From an uncultured Roseiflexaceae bacterium (GTDB taxonomy: Bacteria; Chloroflexota; Chloroflexia; Chloroflexales; Roseiflexaceae), in the NCBI GenBank assembly GCA_903868295.1, contig CAIPUQ010000275.1:1-10862 (forward strand): a stretch of 10,862 nucleotides of DNA, given 5' to 3'. The notes beneath the pieces were generated by a model that saw only the letters and a list, made by a program, of their open reading frames with translations, did not search any database and was not told where the DNA came from. This document shows, piece by piece, positions 1 to 6,043 of the stretch (position 1 is its first letter; the number at the start of each line of letters is the position of its first letter). Position numbers and translations under genes: made by a program.

Positions 1-34
1 CGGATTGAATGAACCCCGATGTCCAATTCACCAT
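1..34 (-). CDS. 5' end of an unidentified gene running off the left edge
   Basis: An ATG on the minus strand (bases 34-32) is preceded by AAAGGAG at 41-47 with a six-base spacer, a near-ideal ribosome binding site. The eleven visible codons read MVNWTSGFIQS and stay open to the window edge. This is too short to identify a family. It points the same way as the operon at 358-3924 but lies 323 bases beyond the last gene of that operon and has its own leader, so it is probably a separate transcription unit. The start is well supported by the ribosome binding site; the coding status rests on that and the short open frame only. Confidence 0.55.
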   Translation of the reverse strand, partial: MVNWTSGFIQS

Positions 35-357
35 GTCACACTCCTTTGTGTCCGCAAGAGTCGCGGCCGCCCCCATCATGTGCCATGCCCCGCTGGTGCG
101 TCTTGTGCCAATACCCAAGTCCGCGCGTGTGTCATTGCACATTCGGTGTGCGCCGCTTCGTAACGATTGACAGATAATACCACCAAACATCTCAGTGCGC
201 CGCCTGTTCCGACTGCTGTCTAGACATATCGCAGCAGAACGCTGTCAACGCGTATCATATTACATTGCTGGGAGAGATGATTGCAGGTACGAGTCGCAGG
301 ACGGCACGGCTTGAGTCGACACCATGGTGTGCCGATACTGATGCTCATGTGCGTTGG
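35..357. other. Intergenic region and leader of the left-edge gene
   Basis: No convincing gene is seen here on either strand. On the minus strand the stretch holds, in order of transcription: a 6-bp inverted repeat (302-307 with 329-334) with no T-tract; a TTGACA-like hexamer at 243-248 with no matching -10; a 6-bp inverted repeat CTGCTG/CAGCAG (213-218 with 232-237) around the palindrome GTCTAGAC; and an extended -10 element at 174-182. If that element is the promoter, the left-edge gene has a leader of about 130 bases. I recognise no riboswitch fold in it. No intrinsic terminator with a clear T-tract follows the thioesterase gene. Confidence 0.5.
174..182 (-). promoter_or_regulatory. Possible extended -10 promoter for the left-edge gene
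   Basis: On the minus strand the bases read TGGTATTAT, a TGn extended -10 joined to TATTAT (five of six matches to TATAAT). No good -35 hexamer is seen 16-18 bases upstream, which is tolerated in extended -10 promoters. It would start transcription near base 167, about 130 bases before the ATG at 34. The same TGGTAT core occurs before the pyrophosphatase gene at 6926-6934. Confidence 0.35.
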
Positions 358-777
358 TCAATCTGCTGCAGACACCCATGGTGTGAGGATGGCCACGAGG
401 TCTGATGGCAATTGGGTTGCACGCATGCTGGAACGACTCACCACGATATGGTCCGTACGCGCTTCGACGCAGAGCGTGCCCGTAGACTCCAACAGAACGC
501 GATAGCCAAAACTCAGATGGCGTGTTTTGAGGAGGATGAGCCGAGTTTCTATCGTCACAAGATCGTCAAACCGCGCGGGACTACGGTACCGCACCTGCAC
601 GTCTGACAGGACGATGAGAAAACCGCGCTCTTCGATTAAAGTATATGGGACCCCCGTCGCCCGGAGCAAATCGACACGTCCGACTTCGAGCCACGGCAGA
701 TATGCTGCATGGTGTACGACGCCCATCGCGTCTGTTTCGGCATAGCGCGCGCGGAAGGTCGAGCGATGGATGGTCAT
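358..777 (-). CDS. HotDog-fold acyl-CoA thioesterase (YbgC/4HBT family)
   Basis: The 139-residue product has the size and layout of the single-domain 4HBT thioesterases. Near the N-terminus is the family motif ETDAMGVVHHAAYLPWLE (residues 14-31), in which D16 matches the catalytic aspartate of YbgC-type enzymes and the following helix is the 'hot dog' core helix. The strands that follow (residues 52-115) fit the beta sheet. These enzymes hydrolyse acyl-CoA thioesters in the cytoplasm; the acyl chain preferred here cannot be read from the sequence. The chosen start overlaps the stop of the upstream MBL gene as ATGA, implying translational coupling; an in-frame ATG at 789 would add four residues (MAGS) and cannot be excluded. 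It is the last gene of the comM operon. Confidence 0.88.
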   Translation of the reverse strand: MTIHRSTFRARYAETDAMGVVHHAAYLPWLEVGRVDLLRATGVPYTLIEERGFLIVLSDVQVRYRSPARFDDLVTIETRLILLKTRHLSFGYRVLLESTGTLCVEARTDHIVVSRSSMRATQLPSDLVAILTPWVSAAD

Positions 778-1676
778 ACTGCCCGCCATACGATGCCTAC
801 GTCGCTCAGTTCGGCCACCGCAGCGCCATCAGCCACCAGCCAGTTGAGGTACGCTGCAATCCCCGACGCAAACACCGCGTACTGCGCGACCGAAGCAGAT
901 GGCATCGCGAATGTTTTTTGTACGAAAGCAACCGTCGCGGGGAGTGTCTGTGGTGTGGCAATTGCTGCCAACACAAGCTCCCGACTGTGCAATACTGCCG
1001 CGCGGTTCGCCTCCAGCGTCGATGCAAGGCCAGCACGATCGACCACATCCCCATGGCCAGGGATCCATTGCGATACCGACAACTGCATCAAGACATCGAA
1101 CGAAGCACACTGTGCGGCGACGTCGTGCGCATATGGAACACCATATTTGTTCAATACCCGCTGCCCAAAAAACCCATCTGCTGCAAAACACACATCGTCG
1201 ATGACAACGGCTACTTGTGCCAACGAATGTCCTGGGATAGGCACGACGAGGAGTTCGACCCCGGCGATGGACAGCACGCCTGGCTCGACGCGGTGATGCA
1301 CGGGCGATGGTGTGGCCATCACAAATTTGTTGTGGAGTGCACCAAGCGGTCGAGCGCCCGACGAAAGGTACATCGGTTCGAGGTAGGGGTCTTCGATAAA
1401 CGCCGCTTCGCGCCGCGGGGCATACACTTCTAGACCAGCGATGTTGCGGACCAGGTAGTCATTACCGCCCACATGGTCTGCATGATGGTGTGTCGAAAAG
1501 ACCGTACGCAAGCTCAGTCCTGCTGCCTCGCAGGCACGTCGCAACAGCCGGGCTGCTTCTTTGTCGATGCCCGTATCAACGGCAATCGCCGAACGCCCCT
1601 CAGCCACGATGATGCCGAGGTTATTGGTACCCGGCAGATATGCTGCACGCTCCGATACAAACACAAGCTCTGTCAT
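774..1676 (-). CDS. Metallo-beta-lactamase-fold hydrolase
   Basis: The 300-residue product has the complete set of MBL metal motifs: HHHADH (HxHxDH) at residues 63-68, a histidine in PGHS at 150, an aspartate in AADGFF at 168 and a histidine in IPGHGD at 208. This pattern fits a dinuclear-zinc hydrolase of the glyoxalase-II/RNase-Z superfamily, acting on an ester, thioester or phosphodiester; the substrate is not defined by sequence. The last 85 or so residues after the core are helical and end in a G-x-V-W-R-A segment, resembling the small C-terminal helical/winged domain seen in LACTB2-like relatives (inference). The start at 1676 overlaps the stop of the DUF309-like gene as ATGA; a longer form from 1697 is open but would overlap that gene more. 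No signal peptide is seen, so it is probably cytoplasmic. Its stop overlaps the thioesterase start. Confidence 0.88.
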   Translation of the reverse strand: MTELVFVSERAAYLPGTNNLGIIVAEGRSAIAVDTGIDKEAARLLRRACEAAGLSLRTVFSTHHHADHVGGNDYLVRNIAGLEVYAPRREAAFIEDPYLEPMYLSSGARPLGALHNKFVMATPSPVHHRVEPGVLSIAGVELLVVPIPGHSLAQVAVVIDDVCFAADGFFGQRVLNKYGVPYAHDVAAQCASFDVLMQLSVSQWIPGHGDVVDRAGLASTLEANRAAVLHSRELVLAAIATPQTLPATVAFVQKTFAMPSASVAQYAVFASGIAAYLNWLVADGAAVAELSDVGIVWRAV

Positions 1677-2029
1677 GATTGCCATTCCAATGTACATGCG
1701 TGTAACCGGTCTGGATCAATCCCAGTCCCGTCCGACGGCCAATCAGCGAGGAGTTCGACGATATCTGCGCGCATGCGAACGATATTGATCCCTGTCGCAC
1801 GCGGCACGTCGGCGGTCAGTTCGAGTGCGCGACCCAACATGACACGTGGAGCGGTGGACAATCCGAGACGCAGTTGATTGAGTGCATTGGCATACTGTGC
1901 CAATGCTTTGGATTCGTGGCTGCGTGCAGACAACCAGAACGTCTGAAACTGCATGAATGCATCATCCCACTGGCCCGCATTAAAGGCATGCAATCCAGCA
2001 GCAATCAACGGATCAGGAGTCTTTGTCAT
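1673..2029 (-). CDS. DUF309-like small helical protein
   Basis: This 118-residue, mostly helical protein matches the spacing of DUF309: FNAGQWDDAFMQFQTFW (residues 16-32), then AL-Q-ANALNQLRLG (42-56), an A-x-x-ML-x-RALEL helix and a GI-x-x-x-x-MRADI segment near residue 80-90. In typical DUF309 proteins the first helix carries an EAHE-like motif; here the corresponding bases encode DAFMQ, so the usual His and Glu are missing. The molecular function of DUF309 is unknown. The first 17 bases overlap the end of the membrane-protein gene in another frame and the end overlaps the MBL start as ATGA. An ATG further upstream (2086) is open but would overlap the previous gene by 74 bases, and no strong ribosome binding site precedes either start. 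A generic TPR-like fold is the alternative. Confidence 0.68.
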   Translation of the reverse strand: MTKTPDPLIAAGLHAFNAGQWDDAFMQFQTFWLSARSHESKALAQYANALNQLRLGLSTAPRVMLGRALELTADVPRATGINIVRMRADIVELLADWPSDGTGIDPDRLHACTLEWQS

Positions 2030-2372
2030 CGTGCGGGGCCTGCCGTGATGCTTTAAATGCATCTGCTTGACGCTTTGCTTCGGCACTAATCTGCGTTGCT
2101 TCGCCCTTTAATGCTGCCCGCACCAAAAACCCACCTGCAATCAAAATCGGGGTGAATGCAATAATTGCAATGCTCGACTGATACGGCTCGAGCAGGTCCG
2201 TTTGCATGCGGAGCGCTGCATTCAAAAACAGGATTAAGCCTGCCACCATCGCAGAAAGAAACGCCGTTGCGCGATTTTTTTGCCCCACAGCAAGTGCGTT
2301 TTTGCGCATCCTGATGAGAATGACGACGACGACACACATCGCCACCATACCGAACGTACTTGGTTGCTGCAT
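2013..2372 (-). CDS. Small membrane protein with three predicted helices
   Basis: I do not recognise the family. The 119-residue product has three hydrophobic stretches at about residues 8-21, 36-55 and 67-87, joined by short charged loops (RMRKN after the first), then a hydrophilic, highly charged tail of some 30 residues ending DDKDS. By the positive-inside rule the loop after helix 1 and the tail look cytoplasmic (inference). The ATG at 2372 is preceded by AAAGGGG with a five-base gap and lies just after the comM stop. Longer upstream starts would run into comM and are not supported. The gene overlaps the DUF309-like gene by 17 bases, which suggests co-translation and perhaps a shared role, but nothing in the protein indicates what that is. 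Confidence 0.75.
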   Translation of the reverse strand: MQQPSTFGMVAMCVVVVILIRMRKNALAVGQKNRATAFLSAMVAGLILFLNAALRMQTDLLEPYQSSIAIIAFTPILIAGGFLVRAALKGEATQISAEAKRQADAFKASRQAPHDDKDS

Positions 2373-2400
2373 CGGAACCCCTTTCTGAATATCTCCTTGC

Positions 2401-2406
2401 ATTATA
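2401..2406 (-). promoter_or_regulatory. Possible internal -10 element downstream of comM
   Basis: The minus strand reads a perfect TATAAT seven bases beyond the comM stop codon, in the 40-base gap before the membrane-protein gene. AAGGAG and AAAGGGG follow on the transcript side. No recognisable -35 lies 16-18 bases upstream, so this is only a candidate for an internal promoter that would uncouple the four distal genes from comM. Confidence 0.3.
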
Positions 2407-2412
2407 CGGTGC

Positions 2413-3924
2413 CTATGTATCGCGCGTTGCATCGAACTGCCCGCGATACTGCAACGCTTCAGCGATATGAGCACTCTGTACGTGCAGATTGCCATCGATA
2501 TCTGCAATGGTCCGCGCGACACGCAAGATGCGAAAATATGCGCGCGCCGATAACATCAGCTTTTCGGTTGCACGGGCCAACAATGTAGTGCCCGCGTCAT
2601 CGGGGGTTGCCCATTGTTTGAGCTGGAGCTGCGTCATATCAGCATTGGTACACCCTTGTCGTGCATACTGACGGGCCCGAGTCACGTCTACCCGTGCCCG
2701 AATCTCTGCTGTTGATTCACCCCGTGCGACCGAAAGGAGTTGACCAATTGCTATCCGGGGCATTTCGAGATGCATGTCGATACGGTCGAGGATGGGACCA
2801 CTCACGCGTCTCGCATAGCGTTCGATTTCGCTACTGCGACAGGTACATGCGCGCTCACGGTCCCCACGCCACCCACACGGGCATGGATTGCGCGCCGCAA
2901 CGAGCAGAACACTAGCCGGCATCAACACCGATCCGTGCGCTCGACTAATCGTGATCGTACGGTCCTCCAATGGTTGGCGCAGCACTTCGAGTTTGGTTCC
3001 ATATTCAGGGAGCTCATCCAAAAAAAGTACCCCACGATGCGCCAACGTCACCATGCCCGGTTTGATCCGGGCAGCACCACCACCGACAAGCCCTGCGATA
3101 GAGGTCGTATGGTGCGGCGCACAAAACGGCCGCATCCGTGACATGAACCCATCCCGACCAAGGATCCCAGCCACACTGCGGATCTTGGCGACTTCGAGCG
3201 TTTCGGCATCCGTCAACAACGGCAAAATGCCCCACAACGCGCGTGCCATCATCGTTTTGCCGGAGCCAGGTGCTCCCGTCAAAAGGATATTATGTCCACC
3301 CGAAGCCACGACTTCGAGGGCGCGTCGGGCGTGCTGATTGCCCCGCACTTCGGCGAAGTCGATCATGTCGGCACTCTGGTCCGGTGTCGGCAGGGGATCA
3401 GGTGCTGCAATTCGGATCCGTGCTTCGAGATACTCGACCACCATGCGCAAGGTCGCACACGGCACAATGCGGATCCCACGGATAAGTGCTGCCTCGGCTG
3501 CTGCAGCCCGGGGGACCACAACATGGGTCATACCGGCTTCGCGGGCGGCAATCACCATCGGCAGCATCCCGTCGGTGCTGCGCAGACTGCCATCGAATCC
3601 GAGTTCCCCCAAAAACGCTGTCTTGGTATGTGTGCTCCGAAGCTGTTCGGTGGCCATCAACATCGCCACAGCAATAGGCAGATCGTACGCTGGTCCCCCT
3701 TTACGCATATCAGCAGGGGCCAAACTCACCGAGATCCGCCGCATGGGGAAGGCAAATCCACTGTTACGGATGGCGGCTCTGACGCGTTCACGGCTCTCTT
3801 GGACTGCAGTATCTGCCAATCCGACCACGGTGAACGACGGAAGCCCGCCGGCGATGTCGACTTCCACCGTGACCAAAGCACCATCCAACCCACGGAGCGC
3901 GCACGAAAAAATATGTGCAAACAT
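2413..3924 (-). CDS. comM: ComM/YifB-family AAA+ ATPase (Mg-chelatase-like)
   Basis: The 503-residue product has full family length. The N-terminal Lon-protease-like fold carries the hallmark GLPSFTVVGLADTAVQESRE region (residues 27-46). The AAA+ core follows with Walker A GAPGSGKT (217-224) and Walker B VLFLDE (299-304). The family cysteine cluster is NPCPCGW with CTC after it (C348, C350, C360, C362), likely a metal site, followed by the SGPILDRID arginine-finger region (375-383) and the C-terminal helical Mg-chelatase domain (about 405-498). ComM of Vibrio is a hexameric helicase that promotes branch migration during integration of transforming DNA; that role is transferred here by homology. 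The ATG at 3924 agrees with the conserved N-terminus of the family and has AGGAGG seven bases upstream, but that site lies in the arm of a perfect hairpin. It heads the five-gene minus-strand operon. Confidence 0.95.
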   Translation of the reverse strand: MFAHIFSCALRGLDGALVTVEVDIAGGLPSFTVVGLADTAVQESRERVRAAIRNSGFAFPMRRISVSLAPADMRKGGPAYDLPIAVAMLMATEQLRSTHTKTAFLGELGFDGSLRSTDGMLPMVIAAREAGMTHVVVPRAAAAEAALIRGIRIVPCATLRMVVEYLEARIRIAAPDPLPTPDQSADMIDFAEVRGNQHARRALEVVASGGHNILLTGAPGSGKTMMARALWGILPLLTDAETLEVAKIRSVAGILGRDGFMSRMRPFCAPHHTTSIAGLVGGGAARIKPGMVTLAHRGVLFLDELPEYGTKLEVLRQPLEDRTITISRAHGSVLMPASVLLVAARNPCPCGWRGDRERACTCRSSEIERYARRVSGPILDRIDMHLEMPRIAIGQLLSVARGESTAEIRARVDVTRARQYARQGCTNADMTQLQLKQWATPDDAGTTLLARATEKLMLSARAYFRILRVARTIADIDGNLHVQSAHIAEALQYRGQFDATRDT

Positions 3925-3962
3925 AAAAACACCTCCTGTGACCTATACCGTCACAGGAGGTG
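3925..3962 (-). terminator. Terminator-like hairpin that contains the comM ribosome binding site
   Basis: Bases 3930-3942 and 3950-3962 are perfect 13-base inverted repeats around a seven-base loop. Read on the minus strand the hairpin is followed by TTTTT (3929-3925) and then directly by the comM ATG, the form of an intrinsic terminator for the gene at 3980-4540, whose stop is 17 bases before the stem. The 3' arm holds AGGAGG (3937-3932), which is the comM ribosome binding site at seven-base spacing. The 5' arm reads CACCTCCT, the same as the anti-Shine-Dalgarno end of 16S rRNA. One structure thus could end transcription and hide the ribosome binding site. On the plus strand it lacks a T-tract. 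Confidence 0.8.
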
Positions 3963-3979
3963 CAAAAGGTACGGAGAAG

Positions 3980-4540
3980 TTATTCTTCGTCGGGCAACTC
4001 ATCGTAATAGGCAGCCAAACCACTCACCATGGATTGGACCATCAACGGGGTCGCTGCACTACTCATCAACGTCATGTATGCGTTGTTGGCAAGCAACACT
4101 GCACCTTCGATATCGTTTTCGGCAATCAACGCCGGCAGAAAACGCTGTGACTGTTCCGACAGTGCACGCCGAATACGTGCCGACATGATAGCGTCGAGTG
4201 CACGGACGATGTAGTCCGTGAACGCAGGATCCTCTTCGTCTTCGACGATCGGTGGCTCACCAATGCTCTCGATGACATCTGCAATCAACCACCCATCGAG
4301 TGCAAGCACCCCGAAGCGCGGCTGGCGATAGAGCGCCAAACTGCGGGCGTGATATGCATCGATACTCGTCAGCGTCTCTTGGACACTCTGCCGTTCACGA
4401 CGTGCTGCTTCCATCGCAGCGCGGATCTCGGTCATCTCTGCAGCATCCGGTGTTGCTTCGATTGCCGTCCCCGCACACCGGGTATATGCCGCATGTGTGT
4501 AGGCCGTAGAACGTCGTGCAGGACGTTGTGTATTAGACAT
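3980..4540 (-). CDS. Unrecognised acidic helical protein, 186 residues
   Basis: I do not recognise the family. The ATG at 4540 has CAGGAG seven bases upstream; an open frame continues upstream to 4669 but lacks such a site. The first 30 residues are Thr/Ala/Arg-rich and look unstructured. Residues 33-58 form an Arg/Glu-rich helix (AAMEAARRERQSVQETL) that could be a short coiled coil. After a hydrophobic segment (GVLALDGWLIADVIESI) comes an acidic stretch VEDEEDP, then Ala/Leu-rich helices, with a DELPDEE tail. There is no signal peptide or clear membrane helix and no cysteine pair. It is divergent from the CpXC gene and is separated from comM by the hairpin at 3925-3962, so it may be a single-gene transcript with read-through into comM. 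Confidence 0.72.
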   Translation of the reverse strand: MSNTQRPARRSTAYTHAAYTRCAGTAIEATPDAAEMTEIRAAMEAARRERQSVQETLTSIDAYHARSLALYRQPRFGVLALDGWLIADVIESIGEPPIVEDEEDPAFTDYIVRALDAIMSARIRRALSEQSQRFLPALIAENDIEGAVLLANNAYMTLMSSAATPLMVQSMVSGLAAYYDELPDEE

Positions 4541-4732
4541 TATGATGCTCCTGAACGGTTTGGATACATACAGTCTATACGCTGCACGCAAATCTCGCAA
4601 CTCTTGTGTTCTGAGACCACGTTTTCGCAGCGCGTCCCGATACCCCTGTGTAGATCGTGCAATTGGCAAGCACCATCACGAGATTCTCGGTAAAATAGAA
4701 GCATTGTTGCATTTGCTTGTGAAAGGATTTTC
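4541..4732. promoter_or_regulatory. Divergent promoter region between the acidic protein and CpXC genes
   Basis: This 192-base gap separates two outward-pointing genes and must hold both promoters. For the plus strand, TAAAAT at 4691-4696 is a fair -10, giving a leader of about 30 bases with the ribosome binding site GAAAGGA (4721-4727); its nearest -35-like hexamer TTGGCA (4663-4668) is 22 bases away, which is too far. For the minus strand, TATAGA at 4579-4574 with TTGCGA at 4600-4595 is the best pair, but the 15-base spacer is short. No coding frame or operator palindrome is convincing. Assignments of individual hexamers are tentative. Confidence 0.4.
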
Positions 4733-6034
4733 ATGACTTCCGCACCCCCACAGATGGCCCAAGTCGCCTGCCCGAGTTGTCAAGCCCCAATCCGGGTCGG
4801 TGTGATAAATTTTATCGATGCCAATGAACAACCGCAACTCAAAAACATCTTGGTTGGAGGACGACTGAACTCCGCCCAATGCACCGCCTGTGGTGCACCC
4901 ATCAGCCTCGCTGCACCATTGGTCTACCACGATGCCACCAAGCAGTTCTGCTTTGTCCACATCCCACAGCAACTGATGGCCAGTACCAAAGGCGCCGAGG
5001 TCGAACGCTTCGTGGGGAGCATCACAGGGATGCTGATGCAAAGCTTGCCGGCAGAGCTGCCCAAGGGCTACCTCCTCTCGCCACGCAAATTCTTGACTAT
5101 GCAGACGCTTATCGAAGCAGTCCTCGAGGGTGACGGCATCACCAAAGAAATGATGGCCGCCCAACGCAAGCGCATCGATATCATCAGTCAGTTGCTGGAG
5201 GGCATGTCAACCAGTGATGCAGCCCTGCTTGACGCCCTGCAAGCCAATCAGGCAGACATCGACGACGAGTTCAAATCGACATTGGCAGCATTCGTCGACG
5301 CCAGTGCCATGAGTGGCGACCAAGAAGGTATGGCACAGCTCGCCGCGTTGCAAGCAAAAGTTACCCAATTCATTGGTGGCGATGCAACGATTGCCTACGA
5401 ACTGCTCATCGAACAACTACGCACCGCACCCGATGATGATGCCGTCCGTGCGTTGATGCAGACCAATCAAGAGACCATCGACTATACGTTTTTTGACATT
5501 TTCAACGCAAAAATACTCGACGCGCAGAACGCCGACGACGAGGCCACCGTCACCACACTGAGTACGCTGCGGGCACGCATCCTGGCACTCTACGAAGAAA
5601 TCCAAGCGAACCTCGAAGCGGCCTATACCCGCGCCGGGCAAATCCTCGATACCGTCTTTGCTTCAGAAGACATGACGACCACGCTGACTGCACACCTCGG
5701 TGAACTCGACGAGGTCTTCGACATATTGCTCGATGGCCAGCGCACAATGGCCGAACGTGCCGGCGACGACGCAGCGGTGGCTCGTCTCACCGAGATTATC
5801 GCGTTGACGGCTCAGGTGAAAGATTCTGCCCTTACCCCTGATGCCCGCGCCGTCCGTGCACTGCTCGATAGCGACAGTCCGACGCGCTATATCCGCGAAA
5901 ACATCGCGTCCATCACGAGCGGGGTTATCAAACAACTCAACGAAATCTCGGAGGAATACACCCTCAAAGGCAAAACCGAAGACGCCGACCGGGTGCGCCG
6001 CATCGCCCGCGAAGCCGGCGCCATGTTGTTCTAG
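4733..6034 (+). CDS. CpXC zinc-ribbon protein with helical repeat tail
   Basis: The 433-residue product begins with a CpXC domain: VACPSCQAPI (C13, C16) and QCTACGAPI (C50, C53) form two CxxC knuckles likely to bind one zinc ion, followed by strands up to about residue 80 (FCFVHIPQQL). Residues 84-143 continue in the way CpXC proteins do. From residue 144 to the end it is all helix and acidic, built from repeats of about 73-76 residues. The function of CpXC proteins is unknown; the zinc ribbon plus helical scaffold suggests binding to a partner rather than catalysis (inference). No signal peptide or membrane helix is seen. It starts at an ATG after GAAAGGA and heads the plus-strand cluster; the GNAT gene begins nine bases after its stop, so the two are almost certainly co-transcribed. 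Confidence 0.87.
   Translation: MTSAPPQMAQVACPSCQAPIRVGVINFIDANEQPQLKNILVGGRLNSAQCTACGAPISLAAPLVYHDATKQFCFVHIPQQLMASTKGAEVERFVGSITGMLMQSLPAELPKGYLLSPRKFLTMQTLIEAVLEGDGITKEMMAAQRKRIDIISQLLEGMSTSDAALLDALQANQADIDDEFKSTLAAFVDASAMSGDQEGMAQLAALQAKVTQFIGGDATIAYELLIEQLRTAPDDDAVRALMQTNQETIDYTFFDIFNAKILDAQNADDEATVTTLSTLRARILALYEEIQANLEAAYTRAGQILDTVFASEDMTTTLTAHLGELDEVFDILLDGQRTMAERAGDDAAVARLTEIIALTAQVKDSALTPDARAVRALLDSDSPTRYIRENIASITSGVIKQLNEISEEYTLKGKTEDADRVRRIAREAGAMLF
5162..6031 (+). repeat. Protein-level tandem repeats in the CpXC protein tail
   Basis: Residues 169-211 and 242-284 align without gaps at an offset of 73: Q170/Q243, N172-Q173/N245-Q246, I176-D177/I249-D250, F180/F253, D196/D269, L203/L276 and L206/L279 are identical, 11 of 43 in all. 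A third copy (about 317-363) keeps L-D-x-x-F (325-329), D345, V349 and L352 at an offset of 76. A fourth (about 372-429) is weaker, keeping mainly the acidic turn followed by a basic-hydrophobic helix. The repeats are not evident at the DNA level, so the duplication is old. Confidence 0.55.
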
Positions 6035-6043
6035 GAGCAGCGC

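Noticed and set aside
167..178. TTGACA followed at once by GATAAT on the plus strand
   Set aside because: There is no spacer between the hexamers, and no plus-strand gene follows.
243..248. Consensus TTGACA on the minus strand
   Set aside because: The bases 16-18 downstream give only TCTAGA-like hexamers, so no complete promoter can be supported.
319..384. Two copies of a CATGGTGTG-containing palindrome (319-330 and 372-384)
   Set aside because: Short, imperfectly matched, one copy lies in coding sequence and there is no third copy; chance is the simplest explanation.
277..405. Short plus-strand ORF with ATG after GGGAGAG
   Set aside because: The purine run is only about two bases from the ATG, the frame is 42 codons of atypical Trp/Cys/His-rich sequence and it overlaps the thioesterase gene in antisense.
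645..1433. Plus-strand open frame of 262 codons opposite the MBL and thioesterase genes
   Set aside because: The minus strand has full MBL and HotDog motifs; this frame is the antisense by-product and resembles no known protein.
3292..4188. Plus-strand open frame of 298 codons opposite comM and the acidic protein
   Set aside because: It lies antisense to a certain comM gene, crosses the hairpin, has no ribosome binding site and reads as a Cys/His/Arg-rich shadow of the opposite codons.
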